NCBI GenBank assembly: GCA_048394785.1
Contig: DBFJGL010000115.1
Location: forward strand, 1-7,676
Direction: 5' to 3'
Source: DBFJGL01 sp048394785
Lineage (GTDB): Bacteria > Bacillota > Clostridia > Christensenellales > CAG-917
Length of the DNA stretch: 7,676 nt
Shown: positions 5,425 to 7,676 of the stretch, piece after piece
Layout: each line of letters opens with the position of its first letter
Position numbering within the stretch: the first letter of the stretch is position 1
Translations under genes and position numbers: made by a program
Notes under the pieces: generated by a model
The model's database searches: none
What the model saw: the letters and a program-made list of their open reading frames with translations, nothing else
Told to the model about the DNA's origin: nothing

Positions 5425-6707
5425 CAGTCCTCCACTCTTATGAGCGCGGCAACGCTCTCGACGCCCGAGAGTTGTTCTATTTTGGCAAGCGCTTTTTTCA
5501 TAACGCTCTCTTTGGTTTCGTGCGTAATGAAAATAATGGGCACTTCTCTGCCTTTTGCGTCTTTCTGTATTACCGAGTTTATGGAAATATTGTTTTTTCC
5601 GAAGACCGCCGCGATTTTGCCGAGCGTGCCTTCCTCGTCCGACACGATTAAGCGGATATAATATTTAGAAGTGAAATCCGACGCAAACGCACTATCGTCG
5701 GTGGGTTTTTCCATCCAGCCGAACCTGCGCGGGAACTGTTTTCCCGCCGCGAAAACGATGTCGCTTACAATCGCGCTGCCTGTGGGGAGCGCGCCTGCGC
5801 CCCTGCCGTAAAGCATAATGTCGTCCACGTTGTCGCCGTGCATATACAGCGCGTTAAACGAGCCTTTGACGGAGGACAGCGGGTGGGCGTCGGGTAAAAA
5901 CGCAGGGTGTACGCGCGCCTCGATTTTGCCGTCGCGCACCTTGGATATGGCAAGCAGTTTAACGGTGTAGCCGAGTTCTTTGCCGTACTTTATATCTTCG
6001 ACGTCCACGGAAGATATGCCTTCGCGGTAAATCTTATCTATGGGCACTCTGCGCTTGTAGGCAAGCGAACTCAGAATGCTGTTTTTATACATTGCGTCAA
6101 ATCCGTCCACGTCTGCGGAAGGATTTGCTTCGGCGTAACCCAATCTTTGAGCGTCTTTCAGACAGGTGTGATAATCCACGCCCTCGTCGGACATACGGGA
6201 GAGGATATAGTTTGTGGTGCCGTTGACGATGCCTTTGAGAGATGTGACGGAGTTGCCTTGCATACTGTCGGTGAGCGTCCTTATGACGGGCACGCCGCCC
6301 ACGCAGCTCGCCTCGAAGTACAAACCGCCGCCGCCCTTTCTTGCCGCTTCTTCGAGTTCGTGCCAGCATTTTGCAAACATCTCCTTGTTTGCGGTAACAA
6401 CGCTTTTGCCTTTTTCGAGGCAGGCGATTAAGAAACTTCTTGCAGGTTCTACGCCGCCGAAGAATTCGGCGACCACGGAGATGCCGTCGTCGTTTGCAAT
6501 TTCGTCTATACCGCTTGCGACCAAAGACGCGTCCACGCCGAGTTCGTTTAATCTGTCGGTATTTCTTTCGAGCACGCGCTTGATTTCGATATCGATACCG
6601 TCGACCGCCGCTATCTGTTCTCTTTTGGATTTGAGTATTCGGTAAGTTCCGCCGCCCACGACGCCGAGTCCGAGAAGGGCGACGCCGACTTTTTTGATGT
6701 CTGCCAT
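5424..6707 (-). CDS. hom: Homoserine dehydrogenase, monofunctional with C-terminal ACT domain
   Basis: 427 residues, the usual size for the Bacillus-type enzyme. It reduces aspartate semialdehyde to homoserine with NAD(P)H, the branch step toward threonine and methionine. The Rossmann dinucleotide loop GLGVVGGG is at 13-20. TANKEM at 105-110 carries the conserved lysine K108. EASCVGGVPVI at 132-142, GIVNGTTNYILSRM at 159-172 and GYAEANPSADVDGFDAMYK at 190-208 (D204, K208) form the substrate site and family signature. Residues about 349-427 are an ACT domain (VSDEEGTLGKIAAVFGKNNISI), which in relatives binds threonine for feedback inhibition. Start: ATG at 6707 with AGGAG at 6713-6717; an in-frame ATG at 6737 lacks a ribosome binding site and would add ten unconserved residues. 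First gene of a unit with malQ and the phosphopantetheinyl transferase gene. Confidence 0.95.
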   Translation of the reverse strand: MADIKKVGVALLGLGVVGGGTYRILKSKREQIAAVDGIDIEIKRVLERNTDRLNELGVDASLVASGIDEIANDDGISVVAEFFGGVEPARSFLIACLEKGKSVVTANKEMFAKCWHELEEAARKGGGGLYFEASCVGGVPVIRTLTDSMQGNSVTSLKGIVNGTTNYILSRMSDEGVDYHTCLKDAQRLGYAEANPSADVDGFDAMYKNSILSSLAYKRRVPIDKIYREGISSVDVEDIKYGKELGYTVKLLAISKVRDGKIEARVHPAFLPDAHPLSSVKGSFNALYMHGDNVDDIMLYGRGAGALPTGSAIVSDIVFAAGKQFPRRFGWMEKPTDDSAFASDFTSKYYIRLIVSDEEGTLGKIAAVFGKNNISINSVIQKDAKGREVPIIFITHETKESVMKKALAKIEQLSGVESVAALIRVED

Positions 6708-6712
6708 ATATT

Positions 6713-6717
6713 CTCCT
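6713..6717 (-). promoter_or_regulatory. Ribosome binding site that fixes the hom start
   Basis: AGGAG on the minus strand lies five bases before the ATG at 6707. It decides between this start and the in-frame ATG at 6737, which has only A-rich sequence before it and sits inside an inverted repeat. Confidence 0.8.
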
Positions 6718-6722
6718 GATTT

Positions 6723-6736
6723 TGCGGTAAACCGCA
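6723..6736 (-). promoter_or_regulatory. Inverted repeat in the hom leader
   Basis: TGCGGT (6723-6728) and ACCGCA (6731-6736) are perfect inverted copies around AA, ending six bases before the hom ribosome binding site in mRNA sense. On the + strand it carries the half-site TTTGCGGT also found in the inverted repeat before the ABC operon. A two-base loop is too small for a good RNA hairpin, so a protein-binding operator is the better reading. Confidence 0.4.
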
Positions 6737-6767
6737 TTTTATTGTTTATTTTGCGCAGATAAACTTG

Positions 6768-6797
6768 GTTTTAAGTTTTCCGCGTCCGCTTTGTCAA
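6768..6797 (-). promoter_or_regulatory. Candidate promoter of the hom-malQ-PPTase operon
   Basis: A perfect -35 box TTGACA on the minus strand (6792-6797) is followed after 18 bases by TAAAAC (6768-6773, four of six to TATAAT). It would start transcription near 6761, about 50 bases before hom. A second option further upstream is a perfect TATAAT (6839-6844) with TTGAAA (6864-6869), but its 19-base spacing is long. Either would make hom transcription independent of coaX. Confidence 0.42.
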
Positions 6798-6875
6798 GCG
6801 ATACGCAAGTATACTCGTTATCCGCTTATAGTTTTATGATTATAGACGTTTATGTTTTCGGGTTTTCAAACTTTT

Positions 6876-6895
6876 TGCGCAACCCGATTTGCGCA
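6876..6895. other. Inverted repeat downstream of coaX
   Basis: TGCGCAA (6876-6882) pairs perfectly with TTGCGCA (6889-6895) around a six-base loop, starting 18 bases past the coaX stop. In the coaX direction the stem is followed by AAAAAGTTTG, so there is no U tract and a classical intrinsic terminator is not supported. It may be a 3' stabilising hairpin, a factor-dependent terminator or a protein site. Confidence 0.35.
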
Positions 6896-6913
6896 TATAT
6901 CCGCTTTTGCCGT

Positions 6914-7676
6914 CTATTTTGCGCGCTTTTTGTTGCGGTCGTAGATGTATTTAAGCCCTTTGAGCGCAAGCGCGCGGTCGGTGATGTCCAAAAGTCCGGG
7001 CTCTGCGTTTTCCACAAGTTCGCTCAGACCTCCCGTGGCAATCACTTTCGCGCCTTTCATTTCGGGCAGCTGTTTATATTTGTCGAGCATATACTTGACA
7101 AGCCCCGTATAACCGTAGACTATACCGCTTTGCATACAGCTTCTCGTGGACGTCCCCACCACGTTTTCGGGCGTCATAAGCTCGACGCGCGGAAGCTTGG
7201 CGGTGGTTTTTACCAAGGACTCCGCGGCGGTTTTGATGCCGGGAGCTATTGCTCCGCCTATGAATTTTCCTTCGGCGGTTACGAGATTGAACGTCGTTGC
7301 CGAGCCGAAGTCGATTACTATTGCGGGCGCGCCGTAAAATTTATAAGCCGCGGCGGAGGAAACAATCCTGTCCGCGCCGAGTTCGGCAGGGTGGTCGTAT
7401 TCTATTGCTATGCCCGTGTCGGTAGTGTGGTCGACGATGAGCGGCTTGTCGCCCATATAATAGCGGCACATATGTTCTATGGTATAATTGAGATAGGGGG
7501 CGACGGAGGACATAACCGCGCCTTTGATGTCCTTGAAGCTCGCGCCCGACTGACGGAGCAAGTCGTATATAATCATACCGTACTCGTCGGCGGTATGCGC
7601 GGCTACGGTGGACACTCTCCAAGTCGAGCGCAGGTTATCGCCCTGAAAGATGCCGATTTTTACGTTGGTGTTGCCG
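6914..7676 (-). CDS. coaX: Type III pantothenate kinase, 5' end outside the window
   Basis: The frame stays open to the window edge: 253 residues are visible, beginning GNTNVKIGIFQGDNLRSTWR, which is the family N-terminus minus about six or seven residues (the usual start runs into D-x-GNTN). A shorter reading from GTG at 7615 would lose the phosphate-binding GNTN motif and is not the real start. Visible motifs, counted from the first visible residue: GNTN 1-4, the ELGADRIV block at 98-105 with the GADR motif that carries the conserved aspartate, IDFGSATTFNLV at 121-132, GGAIAPGI at 140-147, KLPRVEL at 160-166, MQSGIVYGYTGLV at 181-193 and VIATGGLSELV at 211-221. It phosphorylates pantothenate, the first step of coenzyme A synthesis; type III enzymes typically need a monovalent cation and escape CoA feedback inhibition. 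Stop is TAG at 6914, 206 bases before hom. Confidence 0.95.
   Translation of the reverse strand, partial: GNTNVKIGIFQGDNLRSTWRVSTVAAHTADEYGMIIYDLLRQSGASFKDIKGAVMSSVAPYLNYTIEHMCRYYMGDKPLIVDHTTDTGIAIEYDHPAELGADRIVSSAAAYKFYGAPAIVIDFGSATTFNLVTAEGKFIGGAIAPGIKTAAESLVKTTAKLPRVELMTPENVVGTSTRSCMQSGIVYGYTGLVKYMLDKYKQLPEMKGAKVIATGGLSELVENAEPGLLDITDRALALKGLKYIYDRNKKRAK

Noticed and set aside
5907..6431. 174-codon open frame on the + strand opposite hom
   Set aside because: Antisense shadow of a well-conserved homoserine dehydrogenase; cysteine- and phenylalanine-rich translation without a family pattern.

Overview
The window looks like a piece of a bacterial chromosome of roughly balanced base composition, most likely from a Clostridia-type member of the Bacillota. 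Reasons are the strong AGGAGG-like ribosome binding sites, GTG and TTG starts beside ATG, near-consensus sigma-A-type promoter boxes, a type III pantothenate kinase and a monofunctional homoserine dehydrogenase with an ACT domain. This assignment is inferred from gene style only; no rRNA, tRNA or other marker gene is present. I see no CRISPR array, insertion sequence or prophage structural gene.

Layout. (1) 18-634, plus strand: a complete two-gene toxin-antitoxin module, a Phd/YefM-type antitoxin overlapping by 4 bases a Doc/Fic-fold toxin. It is visibly more AT-rich than the rest (16 G+C in bases 121-180 against 34 in bases 4681-4740), which suggests acquisition. (2) 635-771: an AT-rich gap where this module meets convergent genes. 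(3) 772-2645, minus strand: a two-gene ABC-2 exporter of the DrrAB type, ATPase then permease, overlapping by 4 bases. Its leader holds a tandem 20-base direct repeat and a hairpin directly before an unusual TTG start. (4) 2839-3069, minus: an acyl carrier protein gene with its own good promoter in the 332-base gap 3070-3401. (5) 3402-6707, minus: a tight operon of homoserine dehydrogenase, 4-alpha-glucanotransferase (MalQ, GH77) and a short Sfp-type 4'-phosphopantetheinyl transferase, joined by a 1-base overlap and a 1-base gap. (6) 6914-7676, minus: type III pantothenate kinase (CoaX), whose first few codons lie outside the window.

How the genes may work together. Three minus-strand genes form one biochemical line: CoaX performs the first step from pantothenate to coenzyme A, the phosphopantetheinyl transferase moves the phosphopantetheine arm from CoA onto a carrier protein, and the neighbouring acyl carrier protein is an obvious acceptor. 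Homoserine dehydrogenase (threonine/methionine branch of the aspartate family) and MalQ (glycogen/maltodextrin metabolism) lie in the same transcription unit without an obvious link. I found no wholly new system. The most unusual things are the mixed hom-malQ-PPTase operon and the structured leader of the ABC operon.
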